64,000 nucleotides of DNA, from positions 1 to 64,000 of the forward strand of contig DXMA01000009.1 in the NCBI GenBank assembly GCA_019414445.1. Reading direction: 5' to 3'. Below the pieces are notes generated by a model. The model ran no database searches. It worked only from the letters and a program-made list of their open reading frames with translations, and was not told the DNA's origin. This DNA comes from Collinsella sp. (GTDB lineage: Bacteria > Actinomycetota > Coriobacteriia > Coriobacteriales > Coriobacteriaceae). Positions 51,897 through 61,050 of this stretch are shown here, one piece after another; position 1 is the stretch's first letter, and each line of letters opens with the position of its first letter. Made by a program: the position numbers and the translations under genes.

Positions 51897-53534
51897 ATGG
51901 CAAAGAACATTACGTTCAACACCGATGCCCGCGCTAAGCTCGCCAAGGGCGTCAACACCCTGGCCGACGCCGTTACCGTCACCATGGGCCCCAAGGGCCG
52001 CTACGTTGCGCTGCAGCGCACGTTCGGTGCCCCGACCATCACCAACGACGGCGTTTCCGTCGCTAAGGAGATCGAGCTCGAGGACAACATCGAGAACATG
52101 GGCGCCCAGCTGGTGAAGGAGGTCGCCACCAAGACCAACGATACCGTGGGTGACGGCACCACCACCGCAACCCTGCTCGCCCAGGCCATCGTCAACGACG
52201 GCCTGCGCAACGTCGCCGCTGGCGCCAACCCGCTGGCCATCCGTCGCGGCATCGACAAGGCCGTCAACGCCGCCGTCGCCGAGATGAAGAAGCAGGCCAA
52301 GCCGGTCGAGACCAAGGAGCAGATTGCTTCCGTCGGTACCATCTCTGCCGGTGACCCCGAGGTCGGCGAGAAGATCGCCGAGGCCATGGAGGTCGTGGGC
52401 AAGGACGGCGTCATCACCGTCGAGGATTCCCAGACGTTCGACATCACCATCGACACCGTCGAGGGCATGCAGTTCGACAAGGGCTACGTCTCCGCTTACT
52501 TCGTCACGGATAACGACCGCATGGAGGCCGTGATGAAGGATCCGTACATCCTCATCACCGACCAGAAGATCTCCAGCGTCCAGGACATCATGCCTGTTCT
52601 CGAGGCTGTCCAGCGCGCTGGCCGTGGCCTGCTCATCATCGCTGAGGACATCGACGGCGAGGCTCTGCCGACCCTGGTCCTCAACAAGATCCGTGGCGCT
52701 CTCAACGTCTGCGCCGTCAAGGCTCCGGGCTACGGCGATCGCCGCAAGCGCATCCTCGAGGACATCGCCGTCCTCACCGGTGGTCAGGCTGCTCTGGACG
52801 AGCTGGGCGTGAAGGTCGCTGACATCACCGCCGATATGCTCGGTACCGCTAAGTCCGTCACCATCTCCAAGGACAACACCGTCGTCGTCGGCGGCGCTGG
52901 CTCCAAGGAGGCCATCGACGCTCGTATCGCTCAGATCAAGGGTGAGATGGAGAACACCACCTCTGACTTCGACCGCGAGAAGCTCCAGGAGCGCCTGGCC
53001 AAGCTCTCCGGTGGCGTTGCCGTCATCAAGGTCGGCGCTGCTACCGAGTCCGAGCTCAAGGAGATCAAGCATCGCGTCGAGGACGCCCTGCAGGCAACCC
53101 GCGCTGCTGTCGAGGAGGGCATTGTCGCTGGCGGCGGCGTCGCCTTCATGGACGCTGCTCCTGCGCTCGACGCTGTTGAGATCGACGACCCCGAGGAGAA
53201 GATCGGCGTCGATATCGTCAAGAAGGCTCTGACCGCTCCGGTCGCTACTATTGCCAAGAACGCTGGCTTTGAGGGCGCTGTCGTGGTCGACAAGGTTGCC
53301 GAGCTGCCCGCCGGCCAGGGTCTCAACTCTGCCAACGGCGAGTGGGGCGACATGATCGAGATGGGCGTCCTCGACCCCGTCAAGGTCAGCCGCGTCACCC
53401 TGCAGAACGCTGCTTCTGTCGCCAGCCTGATCCTCATCACCGAGGCCACCGTCTCCGATGTGCCCAAGAACACTCAGCTTGAGGACGCTATCGCTGCTGC
53501 TACCGCTGGTCAGCAGGGCGGCGGTATGTACTAA
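51897..53534 (+). CDS. groEL: Chaperonin GroEL
   Basis: A 545-aa ATP-driven folding chamber subunit. TMGPKGRYV, the ATP site NDGVSVAKEIEL and GDGTTTATLLAQ, and the GGM-type tail (QQGGGMY) are intact. The gene lies 96 bp after groES with TTGGAGGA upstream of the ATG. Codon use is strongly biased towards a few C-ending codons, as expected for a highly expressed gene. Confidence 0.97.
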   Translation: MAKNITFNTDARAKLAKGVNTLADAVTVTMGPKGRYVALQRTFGAPTITNDGVSVAKEIELEDNIENMGAQLVKEVATKTNDTVGDGTTTATLLAQAIVNDGLRNVAAGANPLAIRRGIDKAVNAAVAEMKKQAKPVETKEQIASVGTISAGDPEVGEKIAEAMEVVGKDGVITVEDSQTFDITIDTVEGMQFDKGYVSAYFVTDNDRMEAVMKDPYILITDQKISSVQDIMPVLEAVQRAGRGLLIIAEDIDGEALPTLVLNKIRGALNVCAVKAPGYGDRRKRILEDIAVLTGGQAALDELGVKVADITADMLGTAKSVTISKDNTVVVGGAGSKEAIDARIAQIKGEMENTTSDFDREKLQERLAKLSGGVAVIKVGAATESELKEIKHRVEDALQATRAAVEEGIVAGGGVAFMDAAPALDAVEIDDPEEKIGVDIVKKALTAPVATIAKNAGFEGAVVVDKVAELPAGQGLNSANGEWGDMIEMGVLDPVKVSRVTLQNAASVASLILITEATVSDVPKNTQLEDAIAAATAGQQGGGMY

Positions 53535-53560
53535 GGCCGACAAGGTCTAGAACTCCCACC

Positions 53561-53611
53561 GGGGATCCGGGGGCGTGACGGGGCTTCTCTCCGGAACGTC
53601 CTCGGATCCCC
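53561..53611 (+). terminator. Hairpin after groEL
   Basis: GGGGATCCG and CGGATCCCC form a perfect 9-bp stem around a 33-nt loop; ACTCCCA (53552) and TGGGAGT (53660) form a wider outer pair. It has no T-run. The rest of 53612-53777 shows a TTTCGCGC/GCGCGAAA dyad and nothing else. Confidence 0.5.
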
Positions 53612-53777
53612 TGCGTTTACGGCCTTGAAGTCGGCTCGCGGAGAAAGTCGTGGTTGATGGGAGTACGTGTCCCTTTCGCTGTTTCGCGCTTTGCGCGAAA
53701 GGCGCGCTACTTTGGGATGGATGGGGAACGTGGTAGTTGCGGCAACTGGTTCCCACCATAAATTACCCTTGGCATAC

Positions 53778-53805
53778 TTGCGCGAAAGCCTACTGGTGCT
53801 ACACT
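53778..53805 (+). promoter_or_regulatory. Promoter of the flavin uptake operon
   Basis: TTGCGC (53778-53783) and TACACT (53800-53805) are 16 bp apart, so RNA would start just before the riboswitch at about 53812. Confidence 0.55.
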
Positions 53806-53816
53806 TGCTATTGCTG

Positions 53817-53998
53817 TTTCAGGGCGGGGTGAAATTCCCCACTGGCGGTAAATCGGGCGGTGCCAAAGGGGTGCCGTGGCGCAGGCGAGGACTTGCGTCG
53901 AGCCGATGAGTCCGCGACCCGTGCGTGTGTTGGTTCGCATGCCGGCTGAACTGGTGAGATACCAGTACCAACGGTTAGAGTCCGGATGAAAGAGGCAG
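53817..53998 (+). ncRNA. FMN riboswitch (RFN element)
   Basis: The conserved pieces are in order: CAGGGCGGGGTGAAATTCCC, ACTGGCGGTAA, a variable stem (about 53862-53905), GCCGATGAGTCCGCGACCCG-type block, CTGAACTGGTGAGATACCAG, and AGAGTCCGGATGAAAGA. It senses FMN. The 3' end is only 8 nt from the ribU start codon, and no terminator stem is seen between, so control is more likely at translation start by masking the ribosome site. Confidence 0.93.
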
Positions 53999-54006
53999 GT
54001 GATCTT

Positions 54007-54597
54007 ATGTCTGAACAGTCGCAGCATATCCATTTTGAGAACACAAATAGGTGGAGCACCAAACAGCTCGTTACCATGGCGTTGATGTGTGCCTTGGGCG
54101 CCCTGTTTATGTACGTGCAGCTGCCCATCCTTCCTTCGGCGCCGTTTTTGACCTATGACCCGTCGCTGGTGCCGGCGATGGTGTGTGGGTTTGCGTATGG
54201 TCCTGGTGCCGGTACCGCCGTTGCCGCCATGGCGATCGTTATCCATGCGCTCACTACGGGTGACTGGGTCGGCGCGCTTATGAACCTGGTTGCCACGCTG
54301 GGCTACATTCTGCCCGCGGCTATCGTCTACCAGAAGATGCATACCTACAAGGGTGCTGTGATTGGCCTGGTGCTCGGTGTCATTGCCGCTACGGCGCTGT
54401 CCATGGTCGCGAACCTGACCATCGGCGTTTGGTTCTGGTATGGCTCGGCCGATGTGATTGCCCCGCTCATGCTTCCTGCCGTGCTGCCGTTTAACCTCAT
54501 CAAGACCGTGCTTAATTCGGTGTTGACGCTGGCGGTGTATAAGGCAGTCTCCAATCTCATCACGCCTAAAAAGGACCAGGTCAAAGGCCGCGCATGA
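54007..54597 (+). CDS. ribU: Riboflavin ECF transporter S component
   Basis: A 196-aa membrane protein with six TM helices, of the ECF S-component fold. It binds riboflavin or a related flavin for uptake. STKQLVTMALMCALG is the usual N-terminal contact motif (Ala-rich first helix), and the FMN riboswitch just upstream supports flavin as substrate. The ATG is preceded by GCAGGTGAT. It overlaps the ATPase gene by 4 bases (ATGA). Confidence 0.9.
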   Translation: MSEQSQHIHFENTNRWSTKQLVTMALMCALGALFMYVQLPILPSAPFLTYDPSLVPAMVCGFAYGPGAGTAVAAMAIVIHALTTGDWVGALMNLVATLGYILPAAIVYQKMHTYKGAVIGLVLGVIAATALSMVANLTIGVWFWYGSADVIAPLMLPAVLPFNLIKTVLNSVLTLAVYKAVSNLITPKKDQVKGRA

Positions 54598-56498
54598 TTG
54601 AGTGTCGGGGCGTTTCCTTTAGCTATGACGGTGCCGCACCGGCACTCGACGGCGTCGATCTGAACATCGAGGACGGCGAGTTTTTCTGCATTCTCGGTGG
54701 CAATGGGTCGGGCAAGTCGACGTTTGCCAAGCATCTGAATGCGCTGTTGCAGCCCGATGCGGGCACGGTACGTATCAACGGCATGGATACGTCCGATCCC
54801 GAGCTGGTCTACGACATCCGTTCGACCGCGGGCATGGTGTTCCAGAATCCCGATGACCAGCTGGTGGCAACGCTTGTCGAAGATGACGTTGCGTTTGGTC
54901 CCGAGAACTTAGGGGTCGAATCGGCCCAGATCGCGCAGCGCGTACGCGAGGCGCTGAAGGGCGTGGGCCTGGTGGGCTTTGAGCGCCATGAGACCCACGC
55001 TCTCTCGGGCGGTCAAAAGCAGCGCGTGGCGCTTGCCGGCGTGCTCGCCATGGAGCCGCGCGTGCTCATTTTGGACGAGGCGTCCTCGATGCTCGATCCG
55101 CGCGGGCGCAAGGGCCTCATGAAGGCTTGCCGCGCGTTGCGCGATCGCGGCATGACTATCGTGATGATTACGCACTTTATGGAAGAGGCCGCCGAGGCCG
55201 ATCGCGTCGCGGTGTTTCGGGCGGGGCGTGTTGCCATGCTCGGTACGCCCGAGGAAATCTTGACGCGGGCGGACGAACTTGCGCAGTTCAACCTGGATAT
55301 GCCGGCGTCGTGCTGTTTAGGTAGGGCACTTCGTGAGAAGGGCGTGCCCGTTTGCGCGCAGGTGCGCGAGGCGGATATGGTCGCCGAGATTGTGCAGGCT
55401 TATGCCGAGCGGAGTGGGGCGGACATCGCAGGACAGCCTTCCGCATCCGATTCTCATGTGCTTGACAATGGATCCTCTGCAGCCGACGGGATAGCCGCGT
55501 CGGAGCCTGTTATCGAGATTTCGCATCTCTCGCATAGTTACTCGCTGAGCGCCCGCGAGCGCCGTCGATGGCGCAAGCGTTCGACCGCTGCGGACGCATC
55601 GAGCAAACAGGCCCTTTGGGGCAACGATCCAAACAGCCCCTGGGCGCTACGCGATGTTTCGCTGACGGTGCATCGCGGGGAGTTTCTGGGCCTGGCGGGT
55701 CACACCGGCTCGGGTAAATCAACGCTGGTCCAGCATCTCAACGGGCTGATTCGTCCTCAGGAGGGAAGCGTTTGCGCGCTGGGGCTCGACCTATCAAACA
55801 AGAAAGACGCCGCCGCGGTTAAGGCCAAGGTCGGCGTGGTGTTTCAGTATCCCGAGCGTCAGCTATTTGCCGAGACCGTGGCGCAGGACGTGGCGTTTGG
55901 CCCGCGTAACCTTGGCCTGCTGCAAGACGAGGTTGCACGCCGTGTCGCATCATCGCTCGCGCGCGTGGGCCTCGACCTTGCCGTGATAGGCGACAAGAGC
56001 CCCTTTGAGCTTTCGGGTGGACAGCAGCGCCGCGTGGCGTTTGCCGGTGTGCTCGCTATGGAGCCCGAGGTCCTGGTGCTCGATGAGCCCATGGCGGGGC
56101 TCGATCCGGCTGCGCGCAGGGATTTCCTAGGGCTCATCGATCGGCTCCATCGTGAGGGCCTGACCGTTGTCATGGTTTCGCACAGCATGGATGACCTGGC
56201 AAATTGCTGCGACCGCATCGTTGTGATGAACGAGGGCGCGGTGTTTGCCGAGGGAACGCCCGCGCAGGTGTTTGCACATGCCGACGAGCTCAAATCGATC
56301 GGTTTGGGCGTTCCCGCCGCCCAGCGTATGGCCTTGGCACTTGCGGAAGCCGGCGTGCCGCTTTGCTGCGACAAGCTCTATACGGTTGAGTCACTGGCCG
56401 ATGAGCTGGCCGGCTTGCTGCTGGGCTGCGCGGACAAGCCTGCGGGAGCCCCGCGTCAGGATGGTTCCAAGGTGGCCACGCGAGAGGAGGGCTGCTAA
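54594..56498 (+). CDS. ecfA: Fused ECF transporter ATPase (EcfA-EcfA')
   Basis: A 634-aa protein with two complete ABC ATPase domains. Domain 1 (about 1-235) has Walker A GGNGSGKST, signature LSGGQKQR and LILDEASSMLD. Domain 2 (about 300-545) has GHTGSGKST, LSGGQQRR and LVLDEPMAGLD. The linker (about 255-300) is low-complexity. In most bacteria these are two genes; here they are one polypeptide, which fixes the heterodimer. It powers uptake through EcfT and the S component. It overlaps ribU by 4 bases and ecfT by one. Confidence 0.93.
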   Translation: MIECRGVSFSYDGAAPALDGVDLNIEDGEFFCILGGNGSGKSTFAKHLNALLQPDAGTVRINGMDTSDPELVYDIRSTAGMVFQNPDDQLVATLVEDDVAFGPENLGVESAQIAQRVREALKGVGLVGFERHETHALSGGQKQRVALAGVLAMEPRVLILDEASSMLDPRGRKGLMKACRALRDRGMTIVMITHFMEEAAEADRVAVFRAGRVAMLGTPEEILTRADELAQFNLDMPASCCLGRALREKGVPVCAQVREADMVAEIVQAYAERSGADIAGQPSASDSHVLDNGSSAADGIAASEPVIEISHLSHSYSLSARERRRWRKRSTAADASSKQALWGNDPNSPWALRDVSLTVHRGEFLGLAGHTGSGKSTLVQHLNGLIRPQEGSVCALGLDLSNKKDAAAVKAKVGVVFQYPERQLFAETVAQDVAFGPRNLGLLQDEVARRVASSLARVGLDLAVIGDKSPFELSGGQQRRVAFAGVLAMEPEVLVLDEPMAGLDPAARRDFLGLIDRLHREGLTVVMVSHSMDDLANCCDRIVVMNEGAVFAEGTPAQVFAHADELKSIGLGVPAAQRMALALAEAGVPLCCDKLYTVESLADELAGLLLGCADKPAGAPRQDGSKVATREEGC

Positions 56499-57298
56499 TG
56501 GAGGCGTTTTCGTTTGGCAGCTACTATCCGGGGAATAGCGCAATCCACCGTCTGGATCCGCGCACCAAGCTGCTGCTGGGCTTCATGTTTCTGATTACGG
56601 CACTCACCGTCGGCAGCTTCCGGGGGCTGGTTCCGGTCGCAATGTTTGTCGTACTGGTCTATGTTGTTGCCCAGGTGCCGCTGCGTCGCGTCTTGTCGTC
56701 GATGGCGCCGCTACTGGCGATTGTTGTGGTAGTCGCGGTACTCAACCTGTTTTCCGACCAGAGCGGGCGCATCCTGTGGCAGCTCGGCTTTTTACGGGTG
56801 AGCGAGGGGTCTTTGTATTCCGCTGCCTTTATGGCGTGCCGCCTGACGTTGATGATGGCCGGCATGAGCGCCATTACACTCACCACGCCGACACTCGACC
56901 TCACCGCGGGTTTTGAGCGTCTGCTCGCACCATTTGCGCGCGTGGGGCTTCCGGCGCACGAGCTCGGCATGATTATGGGTATCGCGCTGCGGTTTATGCC
57001 GCAATTTGCCACCGAGATGAAGCAGACGGCCGATGCGCAGGCAAGTCGCGGCGCGCGCGTGACGGGCGGTCCGCTCGGCGGTGTGCGCATGCTCGGCAGT
57101 GTGGCGATTCCACTGTTCACCGGCGTTTTCCGTCATGCCGAGACGCTTTCGGCCGCCATGGATGCGCGCTGTTATCACGGCGAGCAGGGGCGCACGCGTC
57201 TGCATGCGCTTACGTTTGGTCGTGAGGACGCGCTGGCAGCGCTGGCGATGGCGCTGCTGGTGACATGCGTTGTCGTTATCAATCTTCAACTCGTCTAA
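56498..57298 (+). CDS. ecfT: ECF transporter transmembrane protein EcfT
   Basis: A 266-aa membrane protein with about six TM helices. PGNSAIHRLDPRTKLLLGFM is the usual start, and the ATPase-contact motifs near ALRFMPQFATEMKQ and ADAQASRGARV (Ala-Arg-Gly) are present. It couples ATPase to the S component. It starts in TAATG with the ATPase gene. The FMN-barrel gene follows 30 bp later, so the operon may continue. Confidence 0.92.
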   Translation: MEAFSFGSYYPGNSAIHRLDPRTKLLLGFMFLITALTVGSFRGLVPVAMFVVLVYVVAQVPLRRVLSSMAPLLAIVVVVAVLNLFSDQSGRILWQLGFLRVSEGSLYSAAFMACRLTLMMAGMSAITLTTPTLDLTAGFERLLAPFARVGLPAHELGMIMGIALRFMPQFATEMKQTADAQASRGARVTGGPLGGVRMLGSVAIPLFTGVFRHAETLSAAMDARCYHGEQGRTRLHALTFGREDALAALAMALLVTCVVVINLQLV

Positions 57299-57328
57299 GC
57301 TCGATTCGAGCGCAAGAAAGGGGTCTCT

Positions 57329-57775
57329 ATGACCGACATCGATCGCACGGCTCAGCTCGAGCGCATCTGCTCGTATCTCAGACGCATTCCGGCGTGGTAT
57401 CTTGCCACGACCGATGCGAGCGACGGGCATCAGCCCCGCGTGAGGCCGTTTTCGTTTGCCATGGTCGATGACGACAAGCTGTGGTTTTGCACGTCGCGCG
57501 ACAAGGACGTGTGGGCGGAGTTGAGCGCGAATCCCAAGTTTGAGGTATCGGGCTGGAAGCCGGGGGAGTGCTGGATCGTGTTAACTGGCGAGGCTGCGCT
57601 CGAGGATGATGCAGTCGTAAGCGACAAGGTACGCCAGGCGGGCTTTAAACACATGGTGGGCATTGGCGAGCAACACGATAGTGCCAACGACGGCCGCCTT
57701 GCGTTCTTCTCGGTCCGCAACATCGCCGCGCGGTTCTGCGATATCGACGGCAGCGAAGAGCGCCTGGAGCTCTAG
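57329..57775 (+). CDS. Pyridoxamine 5'-phosphate oxidase-like FMN-binding protein, copy 1
   Basis: A 148-aa split-barrel flavoprotein of the PNPOx-like family. RIPAWYLATT, RVRPFSFAMVDDDKLWF and VWAELSANPKFE are the flavin-binding region. Its small size and single domain suggest an uncharacterised FMN- or F420-like reductase, not true PNP oxidase. It lies 30 bp after ecfT, so it may be under the same FMN control. It is a close paralog of the next gene. AAAGGGG precedes the ATG. Confidence 0.82.
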   Translation: MTDIDRTAQLERICSYLRRIPAWYLATTDASDGHQPRVRPFSFAMVDDDKLWFCTSRDKDVWAELSANPKFEVSGWKPGECWIVLTGEAALEDDAVVSDKVRQAGFKHMVGIGEQHDSANDGRLAFFSVRNIAARFCDIDGSEERLEL

Positions 57776-57826
57776 CGCGTCTCAAATTAACTACTCGTTC
57801 CAAATTGGCTAGTGGCAGGAGGAAAC

Positions 57827-58237
57827 GTGGACGGATTGAATACGGTGTTGGAGTATCTGACGTCGGTGCCGGCGTGGTATCTGGCGACGAGCGTGGATGG
57901 GCAGCCGCATGTGCGTCCGTTTTCGTTTGCACAGATCCAGGATGGCAAGCTGTGGTTTGTGACGGCGCGCACCAAAGATGTGTGGCAGGAGCTTCTGCAA
58001 AACCAGCGCTTTGAGGCCACGAGTTGGTGGCCGGGCCATGGCTGGTTGATCCTGCGCGGACGCGCGGGCCTGGACGACCGGGCTTCGGACGAAATGCGCG
58101 AGGCCGGATGGAAGCATCTTGAGCGCTTAAGCGAGCACTATGAGGGCCCTTACGACCCCACGCTCGTCTTCTTTAGCGTCGAGGATCCCGAGGCTTTTAT
58201 CTGCAATCACGACGAATGGGTGCCGGTCGAGCTCTAG
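57827..58237 (+). CDS. Pyridoxamine 5'-phosphate oxidase-like FMN-binding protein, copy 2
   Basis: A 136-aa paralog of the preceding protein: PAWYLAT, VRPFSFA, KLWF and KDVWQEL repeat in the same order. It starts with GTG behind GGAGG; an earlier GTG at 57812 is possible but sits on the ribosome site. A tandem duplication is likely. A strong terminator at 58276 closes the flavin operon. Confidence 0.82.
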   Translation: MDGLNTVLEYLTSVPAWYLATSVDGQPHVRPFSFAQIQDGKLWFVTARTKDVWQELLQNQRFEATSWWPGHGWLILRGRAGLDDRASDEMREAGWKHLERLSEHYEGPYDPTLVFFSVEDPEAFICNHDEWVPVEL

Positions 58238-58275
58238 CCAGCTGACTCATCCCAACAACTTGGTTTTTCGCATGG

Positions 58276-58335
58276 GCGGGCCCCGTATTGCCTGACGCCG
58301 TTAGGGGCGCCGGTCAATACGGGGCCCGCTCTATT
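58276..58335 (+). terminator. Terminator of the flavin operon
   Basis: GCGGGCCCCGTATTG (58276-58290) and CAATACGGGGCCCGC (58315-58329) form a perfect 15-bp stem, followed by a short T-rich run (CTATTTGT). Confidence 0.85.
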
Positions 58336-58372
58336 TGTCAATTCCTTCAAGCGAATGTATCGGGAATGTTTC

Positions 58373-58390
58373 AATGCATGAATATGCAAA
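58373..58390. promoter_or_regulatory. Candidate ARG box upstream of argC
   Basis: AATGCATGAATATGCAAA contains the dyad TGCAT-GAAT-ATGCA, which fits the ArgR operator type of Actinobacteria. A second half-like site CCATGCAT lies at 58403-58410. The distance to the argC start (about 105 bp) suits repression by ArgR plus arginine. Confidence 0.45.
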
Positions 58391-58495
58391 CTATTTACGT
58401 ATCCATGCATCTTTTGGTGCTAAAGTTTCAACCCACTTCATAACGACCGCTGCGAAATGCGCATCGGTGCATAAATCGCAGACAAGGAGTCTGAT

Positions 58496-59566
58496 ATGTC
58501 TTTGAAGGTTGGAATCGTCGGCGCGGCTGGATATGCCGGAGCCGAGCTCATTCGTCTCGTGCTCGGCCATCCCGAGTTTGAACTTGTTGCCATTACGTCC
58601 AATGCCGATGCCGGACAGCCGCTGTCTGCGGTGTACCCGAGCTTTGCCGGCGTGAGCGATCTGAAATTTACCACGCATGATGCCCCCGAGCTCAAGACCT
58701 GCGACGCTGTCTTTTTGGCCGTGCCGCACACCGCCGCCATGGCGCAGGTGCCCACCCTGCTTGCCGCGGGCGTTTCCTGCTTTGACCTTTCGGCCGATTA
58801 TCGCCTGAGCGATCCGGCCGTGTTCGAGGCGTGGTATGCCGCCGAGCACATGAGCCCCGAGCTGCTCAAGACGCGCGCTTTTGGCCTGCCCGAGCTGTTC
58901 TGTCGGGACTTGGAGACCGCCGCATCCGATTATGCTGGCGGCAAGTCCGTGCTGGTTGCCTGCGCCGGTTGCTATCCCACCGCAACGAGCCTCGCCGCCG
59001 CGCCCGCCGTGCGCGCCGGCTGGGTTGCACAGAGTGGTCCTGTGATCGTCGATGCTATCAGCGGCGTGACGGGCGCCGGTAAGTCCTGTAACGCCCGCGC
59101 CCATTTTTGCAGTGCGGACGAGAACCTGGAGGCCTATGGCGTGGGCAAGCATCGTCATACGCCCGAGATCGAGCAGATTCTTGGCCTGGCCGACCGCATT
59201 GTCTTTACGCCGCACCTGGCACCGCTCAAGCGCGGTCTGCTTTCCACGGTGACGATGCCGCTCGCGCCGCAGGCTCTCGACACGCTGACTCTTGAGGACG
59301 TTGTCGACCATTACAAACTGTTCTACGCCGGACGCAGCTTTGTGCGCGTGCTCGATGCCGGCCGGCAGCCCAAGACAGCTTCGGTCGTCGGTACCAATGC
59401 CGCCCAGATTGGCCTTGCGCTCAACAAGCGCGCAGGCGTGCTGGTGGCGACAGGTGCGATCGACAATCTTTGCAAGGGTGCTGCGGGCCAGGCGGTCCAG
59501 TGCGCCAACATCGTCTTTGGTTTTGACGAGCGACGAGGCTTGCCCACAGTGGCGTGCCCGGTGTAG
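58496..59566 (+). CDS. argC: N-acetyl-gamma-glutamyl-phosphate reductase
   Basis: A 356-aa NADPH enzyme that reduces N-acetylglutamyl phosphate to the semialdehyde in arginine synthesis. GAAGYAGAEL (NADP loop, about 9-18) and VACAGCYPTAT with the catalytic Cys are present. AAGGAG precedes the ATG. It is first of the argC-J-B-D series, behind a candidate ARG box. Confidence 0.96.
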   Translation: MSLKVGIVGAAGYAGAELIRLVLGHPEFELVAITSNADAGQPLSAVYPSFAGVSDLKFTTHDAPELKTCDAVFLAVPHTAAMAQVPTLLAAGVSCFDLSADYRLSDPAVFEAWYAAEHMSPELLKTRAFGLPELFCRDLETAASDYAGGKSVLVACAGCYPTATSLAAAPAVRAGWVAQSGPVIVDAISGVTGAGKSCNARAHFCSADENLEAYGVGKHRHTPEIEQILGLADRIVFTPHLAPLKRGLLSTVTMPLAPQALDTLTLEDVVDHYKLFYAGRSFVRVLDAGRQPKTASVVGTNAAQIGLALNKRAGVLVATGAIDNLCKGAAGQAVQCANIVFGFDERRGLPTVACPV

Positions 59567-59692
59567 CACATTCGATTGTTAACGATTTAGTAGTCGGGTA
59601 TCGAGTTGGGCGCCACTTTTAAGCTGGTCTCGTGATTGTGACTGGTATGGCGCTCCGACCGATGCCCACTTTTTGTTTGATATAAAGGAGCC

Positions 59693-60970
59693 ATGGGGAC
59701 GATGAATAGAGAGCAGTTCGATATCAAGATTCGCGCCGTCGAGGGTGGCGTTACGGCGGCGGGTGGCTTTAAGGCTGCCGGTATCCATGCCGGATTTCGC
59801 AAGGATCCCGAGCGTTTGGATTATGCACTCATCGTGCCTAATGAGCCCTGTCCCGGTGCCGGCGTGTTTACGACCAACCGCTTTTGTGCGGCACCGGTGC
59901 AGATAAGCCGCGCCAATCTGGGCGGTGCCGATAAGGGCTATGGCATCATCGCCGGTGTCTCGGTCAACTCCGGTAACGCCAACGCGGCCACGGGTGAGAC
60001 GGGCCTTGCCTGCGCGCGCGAGACGTGCAACATCGCCTCGCAGATCATCGGCTGCGAGCCTCAGCAAATCCTGGTCGCCTCCACGGGCGTGATTGGTCAG
60101 ATTCTGCCGATCGACACGTTCGAGACGGCGATTCCGGCAGCTTATGAGGCACTCTCTGCCCATGGCGGCGCCGATGCCGCCCGTGCCATCATGACGACCG
60201 ATACGCATTCCAAGGAGTATGCCGTTCGCTACCGCAGTGAGGCTGCGGGCCATGCGGGCAATGCCTATACGGTGGGCGGCATGTGCAAGGGCTCGGGTAT
60301 GATCATGCCCAACATGGCCACCATGATCGCGGTCATTACTACCGATGCCCCCGTCGAGCCGGCGGCGCTCCACACCCTGCTGCTCTCGACCGTTAAACAG
60401 ACCTTCAACAAGGTGACGGTCGATTCCGATACCTCGACCAACGACACCTGTATCATGCTTGCTTCTGGCGCTGCTGCCGCGGATGCCGAGGCCATCGTCG
60501 AGGGCACTGACGCCTTTGACGAGCTGGCCTTTGCCGTGCACGAGGTGTGCGAGAGCCTGGCACGCAACATCGCGGCCGATGGCGAGGGCGCATCCAAGCT
60601 CGTGACGGTTAACGTCACCGGAGCCGCTAACGACGAGGAAGCCGATATCGCTGCCCGTGCCGTCGCCAACTCGCCGCTCGTCAAGACCTGTATCGCCGGC
60701 CACGACTGCAACTGGGGCCGCGTTGCCATGGCGCTTGGCAAGTGCGGCGTGCAGTTTAATCAGGAAGACGTTTCCATCGACATGATGGGCATGCCTGTCT
60801 GCCGCGATGGCCTGACCGTTCCCTTTGACGAGGACGAGGCTCTGCGACGTTTTGAGGCGCCCGAGATCGTGATCTCGGCCGACCTGGGCACAGGCGACGC
60901 GGCAACGACCGTATGGACTTGCGACCTTACACACGAGTACATCTCCATCAACGGTGACTACCGCTCTTAG
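59693..60970 (+). CDS. argJ: Glutamate N-acetyltransferase / amino-acid acetyltransferase (bifunctional ArgJ)
   Basis: A 425-aa enzyme that moves acetyl from N-acetylornithine to glutamate, saving acetyl-CoA. Self-cleavage before the Thr in KGSGMIMPNMATM gives the two subunits. The ATG at 59693 is 2 bp from AAAGGAG; the ATG at 59702 is 11 bp away, and either could start. It follows argC by 126 bp. Confidence 0.95.
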   Translation: MGTMNREQFDIKIRAVEGGVTAAGGFKAAGIHAGFRKDPERLDYALIVPNEPCPGAGVFTTNRFCAAPVQISRANLGGADKGYGIIAGVSVNSGNANAATGETGLACARETCNIASQIIGCEPQQILVASTGVIGQILPIDTFETAIPAAYEALSAHGGADAARAIMTTDTHSKEYAVRYRSEAAGHAGNAYTVGGMCKGSGMIMPNMATMIAVITTDAPVEPAALHTLLLSTVKQTFNKVTVDSDTSTNDTCIMLASGAAAADAEAIVEGTDAFDELAFAVHEVCESLARNIAADGEGASKLVTVNVTGAANDEEADIAARAVANSPLVKTCIAGHDCNWGRVAMALGKCGVQFNQEDVSIDMMGMPVCRDGLTVPFDEDEALRRFEAPEIVISADLGTGDAATTVWTCDLTHEYISINGDYRS

Positions 60971-61050
60971 ACTCCAGGCGTACCGTGCGCCCCGGTTGAT
61001 TGCGAGCGGTGGGGCATGACTCAATGGCTATACGAAAGACGAGGCAGACT

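Noticed and set aside
51888..53543. 551-codon open frame antisense to groEL
   Set aside because: Covers exactly the groEL gene; the low-complexity Asp/Gly/Leu/Val sequence is typical of an antisense shadow.
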